Source: Alphaproteobacteria bacterium (GTDB lineage Bacteria; Pseudomonadota; Alphaproteobacteria; Caulobacterales; Aquidulcibacteraceae). Taken from it: 64,000 nt of DNA. A model generated the notes under the pieces. The model saw only the letters and a list, made by a program, of their open reading frames with translations, was not told the origin of the DNA and made no database searches. The DNA is taken from assembly GCA_027485915.1 (NCBI GenBank), contig JAIXQA010000023.1, positions 57,704 to 121,703 of the forward strand. The letters run 5' to 3'. Of this stretch, positions 7,711-16,504 are shown piece by piece (within the stretch, counting starts at the first letter, position 1; the number at the start of each line of letters is the position of its first letter). The translations under genes and the position numbers were made by a program.

Positions 7711-8307
7711 CTAGTTGGTATGGGTCTTCAGATAAGCGACCAGATCTGCGCGCTTTTGCGAATCCTTGATCCCAACAAACGCCATAATTGTGCCTGGGAT
7801 CCGGGCCTTTGGATTTTCGAGATAGGTGTAAATCTCTTGCTCTGTCCAAGTGATGCCAGAGTTCTTGTTGGCTTCAGAGTAACGGAAACCAGCGACTTGG
7901 CCCGCTGGGCGGCCAATGATGTTGTGCAAGGATGGACCGACTTTGTTCACGCCAGCTGTAACGACGTGGCAAGTTTGGCACTGACGGAATACAGCCTCAC
8001 CTTTTACTGGGTCGCCGGAAAGAGTGGCACCGGCATTGTCTTTGATAGCTAGAACCATGGCACCAGCTGCAGGCGCTGCGGCGGCAGGTGCAGCCGCTTC
8101 AGCAGCAGGGGCTGCAGCAGCAACTTCATTGGTTGCAGGCGCTTCCGCTGCTGGCGCAGCCGCAACTTCGTTAGTTGCAGGAGCAGCGGCTTCAGTCGCG
8201 GCTGCGGGTGCTTCAGCCTTTTGGTGGGCTTGTGGGCCGCAACCTGCGACCAGAGCCAGCGCCGCGAGCGAGACAGCAACTCCAGAACCCAAAATTCGTC
8301 TTTTCAT
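7711..8307 (-). CDS. Lipoprotein class I cytochrome c (cytochrome c2-like)
   Basis: The 198-residue product has a lipoprotein signal peptide (lipobox LVAGC, C23), an Ala/Pro/Glu/Thr linker (about 30-85) with a near-duplicated PATNEVAAA unit, and a c-type heme domain with CQTCH at 110-114 and the axial Met at 175 in PGTIMAF. The linker would let the heme domain reach across the periplasm while anchored by lipid. Lying against the bacteriochlorophyll cluster, it may carry electrons between the bc1 complex and the reaction centre, or to an oxidase; this is inferred. The frame extends upstream to 8406, but the ATG at 8307 follows GAGAGGAAAAACC and starts the signal peptide. A strong terminator follows. 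Confidence 0.88.
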   Translation of the reverse strand: MKRRILGSGVAVSLAALALVAGCGPQAHQKAEAPAAATEAAAPATNEVAAAPAAEAPATNEVAAAAPAAEAAAPAAAAPAAGAMVLAIKDNAGATLSGDPVKGEAVFRQCQTCHVVTAGVNKVGPSLHNIIGRPAGQVAGFRYSEANKNSGITWTEQEIYTYLENPKARIPGTIMAFVGIKDSQKRADLVAYLKTHTN

Positions 8308-8749
8308 GGTTTTTCCTCTCAAAAACGGCATGCAAGCCTTCTGATATTTGTACTTATAGTGCGAAATTGGTTGAGGTCTAGAGTCACGGGCTCGTGATCC
8401 GCGCAAAATCCGCTGGTTGGATTGGCTTTGCGCAAAAGATGTTTGTTTAAAAATTAGTTTTGGATCAATAAGCGCCCCAAGTCGATTAATTATATGGTCT
8501 CAGCCAGCGCAAAGATTGGTCCTCACGCCTCAAATTGACGGGAGAATCTTCCGCCCAGCGACTCTAGATATGAGGTTCTTTTACCACTTAGAAATTTACT
8601 AATCCTGCGCTCGGGCTGCCCAACTTTTCACCGCCATAACAAGGTTCTTGACTTGCTATAGAGTGCGTTGTCGTTATTGATCTGGGTGCGACATAGTCCC
8701 ACTGACAACCGAAGTGGGCTAATCAAGGTTGTTTATTCGGAGACGTCAG
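8308..8749. other. Intergenic region between divergent cytochrome c and DUF2333 genes
   Basis: No gene is supported in these 442 bases. They must contain promoters for both flanking genes. Visible elements are an inverted repeat GCGCAAA (8401-8407) with TTTGCGC (8427-8433), and a rightward TTGACT (8648-8653) without a good -10. I found no TGT-N12-ACA site, so direct PpsR control of the cytochrome gene is not supported. Confidence 0.5.
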
Positions 8750-9787
8750 ATGGATTTTGGTCAACGCGTGCGACATAGTCTGGCTGGTCTGAAGCGCTTG
8801 GTTACACCTCGTTCGCCGCAAGATCCCTTTGCCGTGGCAGACGCTGCAGCCGCGCAAGCTCCAGTAGCGACGAAATCAAAGCAGAGTTGGCATGGCTGGG
8901 CGATCGCCGCCGTCCTTGTGGTAGTGCCTATCTATTATATAGCCGGTGCTGTTCTGACACACCGCATCAATGACGACTTGAATTTCAAGGCGGATGATCC
9001 CGGCCCTGGCGCATCGCGAACCATTGCTGTGATTGCTGGCCTTATCGACCGCGAAATCAATCAGACGGCTTGGGCACCAAACACTCAGCCATTCCAACCT
9101 GCAGCTTTGCTGCGCTACGGCGGCAATATGGCTAATTTCCAGTCGGGTATGGTCAAGGCCTTGTCGAATATCACGGTGGAGATTGAAAGCTATGTTGGGC
9201 GGTCGCGGGGAACCTCTGCCGCTGATCCGGATTTAGGACGCGCCCGCCAAGGCCTCTCTCGGCAGCCAGATACTTGGTTGCTAGATCCTTGGCCGACTTC
9301 TTCCGCGGATCAAGAGTACCGAAAAGCGCGAACCGCTCTAATTGCTTACAATGCGCGCGTCGCTGATGGAAAAGCCGTGTTCGATGTCCGGTCCGACAAT
9401 TTGCAAGCATTGTTGGCACGATCCGCCCTTGATCTTGGGTCGTCCTCCGACGCATTGGAAAAGCAAATCGGGGCGGGCCGCAAAGTCTTTATCGATCGAC
9501 GCGCAGACAAATTATTCTATTTTGTCAAAGGTCAGTCATATGCCTATTTCATCGCGTTGCGTGCCGTCCGCGAGGACTTTAAAGACGTTATCGTCGAGCG
9601 GCGGGTAGCCGGCCTTTATGATGCGATGTTGGCAGACCTCGCGACTGCAGCCAGTCTGCAGCCGTTGATCGTCCAAAATGCGTCTCCAAACGCGCTCCTG
9701 ATGCCAAACCATTTGTCAACCGAGGGCTTTTATCTCCTTCGCGCTCGTTCGAAGTTGCGCGAGATTACTGACATTCTTCAACGCTAG
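8750..9787 (+). CDS. DUF2333 family inner-membrane protein
   Basis: The 345-residue protein has a cytoplasmic N-terminus, one transmembrane segment (AIAAVLVVVPIYYIAGAVL, about 51-69) and a large periplasmic part. Family-typical sequence includes YGGNMANFQSGMVKAL, DPDLGRARQGLSRQPDTWL and the C-terminal NHLSTEGFYLLRARSKLREI. The DUF2333 family is widespread in proteobacteria but has no assigned biochemical function. I place the start at the ATG at 8750, preceded by CGGAGACGTCAG; a TTG at 8729 in frame would add seven residues without a better ribosome site. It is followed 11 bases later by a universal stress gene, likely in the same transcript. Confidence 0.85.
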   Translation: MDFGQRVRHSLAGLKRLVTPRSPQDPFAVADAAAAQAPVATKSKQSWHGWAIAAVLVVVPIYYIAGAVLTHRINDDLNFKADDPGPGASRTIAVIAGLIDREINQTAWAPNTQPFQPAALLRYGGNMANFQSGMVKALSNITVEIESYVGRSRGTSAADPDLGRARQGLSRQPDTWLLDPWPTSSADQEYRKARTALIAYNARVADGKAVFDVRSDNLQALLARSALDLGSSSDALEKQIGAGRKVFIDRRADKLFYFVKGQSYAYFIALRAVREDFKDVIVERRVAGLYDAMLADLATAASLQPLIVQNASPNALLMPNHLSTEGFYLLRARSKLREITDILQR

Positions 9788-9798
9788 CGGGTTAGTGC

Positions 9799-10272
9799 AT
9801 GGGCGAGCGCAGACTTCTTTGCATAGCGGATGACAGCCCAGAGTGCCGGGCTGCTGTCTATTTTGGGGCCTTACGTGCAGCCAGCACAGACGCAAAGCTG
9901 ATTATTTTGCGCGTCGTGGAACCTATGGATCCGGGCCTATGGTCGGCGATGGGAGAGGCGATGCGAGAACGTATGCGTCTTGAGGCTTTAGATGACTTGC
10001 AAGGTCTTTCTGATGTTGCATGGCAGGCTGCAGGTCTGGCTCCAGAACTTGTCGTGCAAGAGGGCACTTTGGATCATCAGATCCGCGCATTCATTGACGC
10101 AACGCCGAGCGTGAAAACCTTGCTCCTCGCCGCCGCCTCCGGACGCGGCGGACCTGGCCCTCTCGTTGCCGCCGCAATGCGCGGTGGCTTCGGATTTGGG
10201 GCACGCGCTGTCGCCATTATGATCGTGCCCGCCGGATTGTCAGACGAAGAACTGGCAGACCTCGCGACCTGA
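9799..10272 (+). CDS. Universal stress protein (UspA-like)
   Basis: The 157-residue protein has the alpha/beta UspA fold: an N-terminal beta strand with RLLCIADDSPECRAAVYFG, a central strand LIILRVVEP, and a C-terminal TLLLAAASGRGGPGPLV resembling the nucleotide-binding loop of UspA proteins. Members bind ATP or act as stress-linked signalling partners; the ligand here is not evident. It lies 11 bases after the DUF2333 gene and 70 bases before a NifU-family gene, a neighbourhood I associate with other alphaproteobacteria. Family assignment is good, role unresolved. Confidence 0.8.
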   Translation: MGERRLLCIADDSPECRAAVYFGALRAASTDAKLIILRVVEPMDPGLWSAMGEAMRERMRLEALDDLQGLSDVAWQAAGLAPELVVQEGTLDHQIRAFIDATPSVKTLLLAAASGRGGPGPLVAAAMRGGFGFGARAVAIMIVPAGLSDEELADLAT

Positions 10273-10342
10273 GGCCCCTTGGGCTGGGTCATGGGTCATG
10301 AAAAACGTTGAATTTTTGCACCAAGAGGGCCATGTCTAATTC

Positions 10343-10915
10343 ATGTTTATTCAAACTGAAGCCACACCGAACCCCGCCACACTCAAATTTTTACCTGGAT
10401 GCGATGTACATCCCGCCGGGGCAGTTGAGTTTAATGACCCCGAAGCGGCCGCCGCCTCACCATTAGCGACTGCATTGTTTAAGATTGATGGCGTCCGTCG
10501 CGTCTTTTTCGGTGCGGATTTCATCACCGTGACGAAGGATGCGGAGATTGACTGGCCGCACATTAAGCCATCCTTACTAGGGGCTATCATGGACACATTT
10601 GTGTCTGGCACCCCGGTGATGATTGGCACTGCCATGTCAGAATCCGTTTCCTCTGCGGGTGCGTATAGCGGTGACGCCGCCCAAATCGTGCGCGAGATCG
10701 AAGAGCTATTGGCGACGCGTGTGCGCCCTGCGGTGGCGCAAGACGGTGGTGACATTGATTTTGACCGTTTTGAGCCTGAGACCGGGACGGTCTATCTGAG
10801 GCTACGCGGCTCATGCGCCGGTTGCCCGTCTTCAACGATCACGCTGAAGCAAGGGATTGAAAATATGCTTAAGCATTATGTCCCCGAAGTATTGCGGGTT
10901 GAACAGGCGTTGTAA
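10343..10915 (+). CDS. NifU-family Fe-S cluster carrier (NfuA-like)
   Basis: The 190-residue protein has an N-terminal Nfu domain beginning MFIQTEATPNPATLKFLPG (about 1-88) and a C-terminal NifU-like domain (about 112-185) with the cluster-binding C158-A-G-C161 in RGSCAGCPSSTITLKQGIENM. Such proteins carry [4Fe-4S] clusters to target enzymes; bacteriochlorophyll synthesis and respiration both need many. Length and domain order are normal for alphaproteobacterial NfuA. The RutE-like gene follows after 30 bases. Confidence 0.9.
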   Translation: MFIQTEATPNPATLKFLPGCDVHPAGAVEFNDPEAAAASPLATALFKIDGVRRVFFGADFITVTKDAEIDWPHIKPSLLGAIMDTFVSGTPVMIGTAMSESVSSAGAYSGDAAQIVREIEELLATRVRPAVAQDGGDIDFDRFEPETGTVYLRLRGSCAGCPSSTITLKQGIENMLKHYVPEVLRVEQAL

Positions 10916-10945
10916 GCTTATTCCTTGTTTGGAGAGGAGAATATC

Positions 10946-11536
10946 ATGGGCGCTCTTGATGAGACAGCTTTACGCCAATTGTTTGTAGATGCCCGCACTC
11001 ACAACGGGTGGGTTGAAGAGAACTTGCCTGAAAGCTTGATGCGCGCGGTCTACGATCTCACAAAATGGGGTCCAACCAGCGCAAATTGTTCCCCTGCACG
11101 GTTTGCTTTTATTGGCTCGGCAGAAGGTAAGGCGAAGCTGAAGCCCTACTTGGCACCGGGCAATATCGATAAGACCATGTCGGCACCATGGACTGTCATC
11201 GTGGCGAGTGATCCAATGTTCTACGACAAAATCCCAGAACTATTCCCGCACAATCCAGACGCCGCCAGGTGGTTTTCTGACATGCCCGATGGTGGGGCAG
11301 AAGCTGCATTTCGGAATGGCACGCTGCAAGGTGCTTATTTGATGATGGCTGCCCGTGCGCTCGGACTAGATTGTGGCCCCATGAGCGGTTTCGACAATGC
11401 AGGCGTTGACCGCCTATTCTTCAGCGAAAATGGCTGGAAGTCCAATTTCTTGGTAAATCTGGGTCATGGAACAACCAAAGACTTGTTCCCCCGCTTGCCA
11501 CGTCTGTCATTCGAATCTGCTTGCCAAGTTTTGTGA
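10946..11536 (+). CDS. Nitroreductase-family protein, malonic semialdehyde reductase-like (RutE)
   Basis: The 196-residue product belongs to the FMN-dependent nitroreductase superfamily and resembles RutE, which reduces malonic semialdehyde to 3-hydroxypropionate in pyrimidine breakdown. Visible family features are the N-terminal [31 protein letters not shown] for FMN binding, [11 protein letters not shown] and [15 protein letters not shown]. The start at 10946 follows a strong GGAGAGGAG; a GTG-type extension to 10925 is unnecessary. No other rut genes are in the window, so a general enal or nitro reductase role is possible. It partly overlaps an upstream extension of the GntR frame, which I do not accept. 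Confidence 0.82.
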   Translation: MGALDETALRQLFVDARTHNGWVEENLPESLMRAVYDLTKWGPTSANCSPARFAFIGSAEGKAKLKPYLAPGNIDKTMSAPWTVIVASDPMFYDKIPELFPHNPDAARWFSDMPDGGAEAAFRNGTLQGAYLMMAARALGLDCGPMSGFDNAGVDRLFFSENGWKSNFLVNLGHGTTKDLFPRLPRLSFESACQVL

Positions 11537-11582
11537 TCGGAAACTGATCGACAGAGCCGGCAAAATAACCCAAAAAAGTATT

Positions 11583-12254
11583 ATGTCAGAAACTGAAACT
11601 CTTGCAGGCGAGACTGTAGATCGTGCCGAACCGCTGCACGAGGCAATTTATCAAGAATTGCGGGCGCGCCTGTCACGCGGAGCATTTGCTCCAGGTGAAA
11701 GCCTTAGCCTGCGGTCGTTAGCAACCGAGCTCGGCGGCAGCGTTACGCCAGTACGCGATGCTGTTTGGCGGCTAACGGCCGAGCATGCTTTGAGTATGGG
11801 GGCGACGAGGCGAATTACTGTGCCGGACATGGACCGCACAGGGATCGTTGAATTGATGCGCGCCCGGACTTTGCTGGAGCCAGAGGCTGCGGCTAGAGCC
11901 CTCCCGTTTATCACCGCCGACCACCTCAGAGCGATGGCGCAAGCCAATGATTCAATGAACGAAGCGCTGCGGCAGGGCGATATCGTCGGCTATATGGCCA
12001 GCAACCATGCCTTCCACTTTGGACTATATAAGGCCTGCCCTTCAACGGTGATTATCCCAATGATTGAGAGCATTTGGGTGCGCTTTGGCCCTTTCATGCG
12101 TCTCATGTTTCCAGACGCGGTCAATGACCTCGATCTATCCGATCGCCATGGCGATGCTTTGAAAGCTCTGGAGACAGGAGATGAGGCAGGGCTACGCGCT
12201 TCAATCGCTGCGGATGTGCAAGACGGTCTCGATTGGATGATAAAGCGCATTTAA
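11583..12254 (+). CDS. GntR-family transcriptional regulator (FCD subfamily)
   Basis: The 223-residue protein has an N-terminal winged helix (about 15-80) with LSLRSLATELGGSVTPVRDA and a C-terminal all-helical ligand domain of the FCD type, including MRARTLLEPEAAARAL and SNHAFHFGLYKAC with the conserved metal-site histidine. These regulators normally control adjacent catabolic genes and respond to small organic acids or amines. Its position immediately upstream of the aminotransferase and glutamine synthetases suggests it controls that set. The frame is open from 11466, but the ATG at 11583 removes an unneeded extension over the rutE-like gene. A TTGG-N5-CCAA palindrome at 12263-12275 is a candidate operator. 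Confidence 0.88.
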   Translation: MSETETLAGETVDRAEPLHEAIYQELRARLSRGAFAPGESLSLRSLATELGGSVTPVRDAVWRLTAEHALSMGATRRITVPDMDRTGIVELMRARTLLEPEAAARALPFITADHLRAMAQANDSMNEALRQGDIVGYMASNHAFHFGLYKACPSTVIIPMIESIWVRFGPFMRLMFPDAVNDLDLSDRHGDALKALETGDEAGLRASIAADVQDGLDWMIKRI

Positions 12255-12262
12255 TGCGGTTT

Positions 12263-12296
12263 TTGGCTTGACCAACCCCACCCCTCGAACGTTATA
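12263..12296 (+). promoter_or_regulatory. Candidate GntR operator and promoter before the aminotransferase gene
   Basis: TTGGCTTGACCAA (12263-12275) is a palindrome of the TTGG-N5-CCAA type similar to FCD-family GntR operators. It overlaps a possible -35 box TTGACC (12268-12273); a TATAAC -10 lies at 12293-12298 with a somewhat long 19-base spacer. Position between the regulator and the first amine-catabolism gene supports the reading, but the match is short. Confidence 0.4.
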
Positions 12297-12315
12297 ACAA
12301 ATTCTGAGGTGGAAT

Positions 12316-13659
12316 GTGCCAATCGTCACGGAGAAGCTGAGGAAGTTCAAGGCGCGTGAGAACGCAGCCTATCTGCGGAGCCGTCCCCTCTCAGCCGCGC
12401 GTGCTAACCAACCCAATGGCTTCTTTGGTGGCGTGCCCCAACATTGGATGATGGACTGGCCCATGCCATTCCCCCTTGTTGTGCATAGCGCTAGCGGCAC
12501 GTGTTTAACCGACCTCGATGGGCATGTACTGACTGACCTTTGCTTGGGCGACACCGGGGCCATGTTCGGTCACAATCCCGAGCCAGTTGCAAGGGCCATT
12601 CAGGCTCAAGCATCGCGGGGCCTCACCTCCATGCTACCCTCTGCAGATGTCGAGGAAGTCGGCGCGCTACTGCAGACTAAATTTGGTATGCCATACTGGC
12701 AGATTACCCTGACTGCGTCAGACGCTAATCGCTTTGCCCTTCGCGCTGCGCGCGCCGTGACCAAGCGCACCAAAATTCTTGTTTTTGACGGTTGTTATCA
12801 CGGCGCGGTAGATGAGACCGCCGTAAATCTGGCGGCTGGTCGGACGGTCGCAAAGCCCAGCCTTTGGGGCCAATCTTACGATCTAGCCGCAGTAACTACC
12901 TGCGTGCCCTTTAATGATGTTGAAGCGCTCTCGTATGCGCTCAAATTAGAGGATACCGCCTGTGTTATTATGGAGCCGGCCTTGACCAATTGCGGCATGG
13001 TGGCACCGCTTCCTGGCTTCTTGGACGAGGTTCGCCGCCTTACTCGCGCCCATAGCACCTTGTTATTGATCGATGAAACCCATACACTTTCCACTGGGCC
13101 TGGCGGATGGACAGGAACTCATGGCCTTGAACCTGATATATGGGTTGCTGGCAAGGCAGTGGCTGGCGGCATCCCAACTGGGGTTTGGGGCTTTACGGAG
13201 GAAGTTAAGCGCGGGATTGAACGCGTGCGCTCGGAGATACCCGCCGGCCATTCCGGTGTCGGCACAACCTTGTCAGGTTCAGCCCTGCAAATGGCGGCGC
13301 TGCGGGCCTGTTTGCTGGACGTCATGACCGAGACGAATTACGCTGCCATGATCGCCGGGGCTATTGCTTTAGAAGATGGGATTAAGGGTTTGATCGCCGA
13401 AATGGGCTTGCCTTGGTCCGTCATTCGGTTGGGTGCGCGACTTGAGACCGTGTTTGCACCCAGTTTACCTATCAATGCCGACCAAATGCGGGCAAGCTTT
13501 GATTATGAATTGGAGGCCGCACTCCATCTTGGCCTTCTCAACCGTGGTTTCTTGGTGACGCCTTTCCATAATATGCTGTTGGCGGGACCGAGTTTATCCA
13601 GAGCAGCGCCTGCGGCCTATGTTGCGGCCCTAAATTCCATTCTTAACGAGATCCTTTAG
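12316..13659 (+). CDS. Class III PLP-dependent aminotransferase, probable amine/polyamine catabolism
   Basis: The 447-residue enzyme is a fold-type I, class III aminotransferase related to glutamate-1-semialdehyde aminomutase. Evidence includes DLCLGDTGAMFGHNPE near the N-terminus, FDGCYHGAVDET, the cofactor aspartate region LLIDETHTLSTGPGG and the Schiff-base lysine in WVAGKAVAGGIPTG. Translation starts at GTG, after GAGGTGGAAT. The context of a GntR regulator, two PuuA-like enzymes and a PotD-like binding protein suggests an omega-amino or diamine substrate such as putrescine. A role in tetrapyrrole synthesis (HemL) is less likely because the active-site sequence and neighbours differ. Substrate is inferred. 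Confidence 0.82.
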   Translation: MPIVTEKLRKFKARENAAYLRSRPLSAARANQPNGFFGGVPQHWMMDWPMPFPLVVHSASGTCLTDLDGHVLTDLCLGDTGAMFGHNPEPVARAIQAQASRGLTSMLPSADVEEVGALLQTKFGMPYWQITLTASDANRFALRAARAVTKRTKILVFDGCYHGAVDETAVNLAAGRTVAKPSLWGQSYDLAAVTTCVPFNDVEALSYALKLEDTACVIMEPALTNCGMVAPLPGFLDEVRRLTRAHSTLLLIDETHTLSTGPGGWTGTHGLEPDIWVAGKAVAGGIPTGVWGFTEEVKRGIERVRSEIPAGHSGVGTTLSGSALQMAALRACLLDVMTETNYAAMIAGAIALEDGIKGLIAEMGLPWSVIRLGARLETVFAPSLPINADQMRASFDYELEAALHLGLLNRGFLVTPFHNMLLAGPSLSRAAPAAYVAALNSILNEIL

Positions 13660-13675
13660 CGGAAATTGGTGACCT

Positions 13676-15061
13676 ATGTCGTTCGAAACAGACCCTAGCA
13701 TCCACAAGCGCCTTGAGGCCTGGATCAAAGAGAAAGGCGTCTCGGAGATTGAGCTAATCTTGCCGGATATGAACGGCATTATTCGAGGCAAAGTCGTACC
13801 GGCCGCGCGCTTCCTAAAGGGGGTCTCTAACCATACATTGCGCATCGCCTCGTCTATTCTTCGCGTGACAGTGACGGGTGAATATCCTGATGCCGAAAGT
13901 GACGATGAAGACGGATTTTCAGGTACATTAGATCCTGATTGCGTGCTGGTCCCTGACCCGACCTCAATCTGTGTTGCCCCCGGATATCGGACCCCGACAG
14001 CCTATGTGGTGACAGACGCATACACCCATGCTGGGCAACTCATTGATATTGCCCCGCGCCAAGTTCTACGCCGGGTTTTGGACCTCTACGCTGACCGTGG
14101 CTGGGAGCCAGTTGTAGCGCCAGAAGTCGAATTCTTTCTAACGGCGCGCAATATTGATCCGGATCTCCCGCTTGAAACCCCTGTGGGGCGTTCGGGACGT
14201 GCTGAAACTGTTTCCCAGCCCTATGGCTTGGAGGCAATCAACGAATACGAAGATTTGATCGAGCAAATCTATGAGTATTGCGAGATCGCAGAGCTTGATA
14301 TCGACACCATGATCCACGAAGCCGGTGCCGCGCAGTTGGAGGTCAACTTCAATCATGGCGACGCACTGGAACTGGCCGACCAGGTCTTGATGTTTAAGCG
14401 CATCGTGCGGCAAGTGGCCTTGTCGCAAAACGTTTATGCCACTTTTATGGCCAAGCCCATGGATAATCAGCCCGGCAGCGCTATGCATATTCACCAGTCT
14501 TTGGTGGATAAAGAATCTGGCCGAAATCTATTTGCTAACACTAATGGCACTGACAGCAAGTTATTCCGCTCCTTTGTAGGAGGTTTGCAAACGTATCTGC
14601 CAGATGTGGCACCTTTGTTTGCGCCCAATGTGAACTCGTTCCGCCGCATGCGGCCGCAATTTGATGCGCCAATCAATGTGCAATGGGGCCTCGATAACCG
14701 CTCGTGCGGCCTCCGGACCCCTATCAGCGACGGGCGCAATCGTCGCGTCGAAAACCGTCTACCGGGGGCTGATGCCAATCCCTATCTCGCCATCGCTTCG
14801 TCCTTAGCTTGTGGCTATGTTGGTATGGTTCAGGGTCTTGAGCCAGGTCCCTTGATAACCACTTCGGCATATAGGATGCCTCGTTCGCTGCCACGTACGC
14901 TGGACGAGGCCTTGGGGCGTTTCCAAAATTGCGAACCCATGCGAGAAGTCCTAGGCGAAGAATTCTGTCGCGTGTTTGCAGCCGTTAAGCTGGACGAGCT
15001 TGATGCATTCGAAGGGGTCGTATCGGCCTGGGAACGCGAACACTTACTCCTGAAAGTCTGA
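13676..15061 (+). CDS. Glutamine synthetase family protein, gamma-glutamylputrescine synthetase-like
   Basis: The 461-residue enzyme has the glutamine synthetase fold: an N-terminal beta-grasp with LPDMNGIIRGKVVPA and a catalytic domain with APEVEFFL (metal ligands), QLEVNFNHGDAL, the histidine-containing AMHIHQSL and NRSCGLRTP. Such family members lacking the adenylylation region ligate glutamate to amines; PuuA acts on putrescine. It begins 16 bases after the aminotransferase gene and is followed by a second homologue, so all three are one operon. True nitrogen-assimilation GlnA is unlikely given this setting and the absence of glnB. The precise amine is unknown. Confidence 0.85.
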   Translation: MSFETDPSIHKRLEAWIKEKGVSEIELILPDMNGIIRGKVVPAARFLKGVSNHTLRIASSILRVTVTGEYPDAESDDEDGFSGTLDPDCVLVPDPTSICVAPGYRTPTAYVVTDAYTHAGQLIDIAPRQVLRRVLDLYADRGWEPVVAPEVEFFLTARNIDPDLPLETPVGRSGRAETVSQPYGLEAINEYEDLIEQIYEYCEIAELDIDTMIHEAGAAQLEVNFNHGDALELADQVLMFKRIVRQVALSQNVYATFMAKPMDNQPGSAMHIHQSLVDKESGRNLFANTNGTDSKLFRSFVGGLQTYLPDVAPLFAPNVNSFRRMRPQFDAPINVQWGLDNRSCGLRTPISDGRNRRVENRLPGADANPYLAIASSLACGYVGMVQGLEPGPLITTSAYRMPRSLPRTLDEALGRFQNCEPMREVLGEEFCRVFAAVKLDELDAFEGVVSAWEREHLLLKV

Positions 15062-15070
15062 GGTCCTGTT

Positions 15071-16471
15071 TTGTCTAAAAAGCCAACTCAACATACGCAC
15101 GGCATCGCTACCAAAGCAGAGGCAGAAGCTTTTTTGACTGCCAATCCCGGCATAAGTTTCATCGACATCCTTTACAATCCCATGAGTGGGCCGCCTCGCG
15201 GCAAGCGAATTCGCCCGCATGAGCTTTTGACCGTCTATGGGCATGGCCGCTACTTGCCCGGCTCGATCACCGTGGTTGATATGCAGGGTGCAGATTGCGA
15301 AGCAACGGGCCTCGTTTGGGAAGATGGCGATGCTGATCGCTTGGCCAAACCTGCCCCGAACACGTTGTATAAGGCACCTTGGTTGGGCGATGATGTCGCC
15401 CAATGTATCTTGTCGCTTTACGAACTCCATGGTCCCGGCAGCGACCTTGATCCCCGTCATGTCTTACAAGGGGTCTTGGACCGGTTTGCGGCGGATGGCC
15501 TCATACCAGACGTTGCTTGTGAGCTCGAGTTTTACCTCCTTGATCAGCGCTATGCCGGCCAGGCCCCATCTCTGCCATCCTCGCCAATCACCGGCCATAC
15601 ACCGACCGGCCATGAGGTCTACGGACTAAGAGAACTTGACGATTATATGCCCTATCTACGCGACCTCTACGAGGCTGCAGAAGCCCAAGGCTTACCGATT
15701 GAGGCTGCCATTAGTGAATTTGCGCCTGGTCAGTTAGAGATCGGGCTAGAACATCGCGCTGACGCGCTGCGAGTTGCCGATGAGGCCATGATGTTTAAGC
15801 GGCTCGTGAAGGGCTGTGCTGTGAGCCATGGCCTAGAAGCCACTTTCATGGCCAAGCCCTTTGAAGGGCGCGCCGGCAATGGGCAGCACTTACACGTCTC
15901 GGTCCTGGATCAGGACGGACGAAATATCTTCGCCAGTGAAGATCCTCAAGGCACGCCTGCATTGCGTCATGCTATTGCAGGGATGCAGCAATTGCTGCCG
16001 GCCGGTATGGCTATATTCGCACCAAACCAGAATTCCTACCGCCGATTTGTCGGTAATTCCTATGCACCGGTAGCTGCAACTTGGGGTGTAAACAACAGGA
16101 CTGTCGGCCTCCGGGTCACGGCAGGGCCGCCTGCGAGCCGTCACGTTGAGCATCGTGTATCAGGCGCTGACGCGAATCCTTATCTGGCGCTGGCAGCTAT
16201 GTTGGCCGGTGTGCACCATGGGCTGACTTACAAACTTGACCCGGGCCCTGCAATCACGGGCGACGGATACTCGCAAGCTGACAAAGCGCCTGTGGATTTG
16301 CCGAAGAATTGGTTTGCGGCAGTGGACACTTTTGCATCATCAGACGTCTTGAAAGACTATCTAGGTGCTCGTTTTCAAGCCATGTATACCACTGTGAAGC
16401 GGACTGAGCAGGACCGATACTTCGCACATGTTCCACTAGCAGATTATGATTGGTGTTTCCGCAACGCCTGA
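15071..16471 (+). CDS. Second glutamine synthetase family protein (PuuA-like)
   Basis: This 466-residue paralogue of the preceding gene carries YNPMSGPPRGKRIRPHEL in the N-terminal domain, ACELEFYLLD, GQLEIGLEHRADAL, NGQHLHVSVLD and NRTVGLRVTAG in the catalytic domain. A TTG start is used, 9 bases after the previous stop. The two enzymes are clearly related but divergent, which suggests different amine or amino-acid partners instead of recent duplication. Within the operon it lies between the first ligase and a polyamine-type binding protein. Function is inferred from family and context. Confidence 0.83.
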   Translation: MSKKPTQHTHGIATKAEAEAFLTANPGISFIDILYNPMSGPPRGKRIRPHELLTVYGHGRYLPGSITVVDMQGADCEATGLVWEDGDADRLAKPAPNTLYKAPWLGDDVAQCILSLYELHGPGSDLDPRHVLQGVLDRFAADGLIPDVACELEFYLLDQRYAGQAPSLPSSPITGHTPTGHEVYGLRELDDYMPYLRDLYEAAEAQGLPIEAAISEFAPGQLEIGLEHRADALRVADEAMMFKRLVKGCAVSHGLEATFMAKPFEGRAGNGQHLHVSVLDQDGRNIFASEDPQGTPALRHAIAGMQQLLPAGMAIFAPNQNSYRRFVGNSYAPVAATWGVNNRTVGLRVTAGPPASRHVEHRVSGADANPYLALAAMLAGVHHGLTYKLDPGPAITGDGYSQADKAPVDLPKNWFAAVDTFASSDVLKDYLGARFQAMYTTVKRTEQDRYFAHVPLADYDWCFRNA

Positions 16472-16504
16472 ACTAGGGATGTAACCAGAGAAGGAGATAC
16501 GTGA

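Noticed and set aside
8024..8344. Ala-rich frame of 106 codons on the plus strand
   Set aside because: It is the antisense shadow of the Ala/Pro linker of the cytochrome c gene.
8308..8749. PpsR site controlling the cytochrome c gene
   Set aside because: No TGT-N12-ACA match is present on either strand in this gap.
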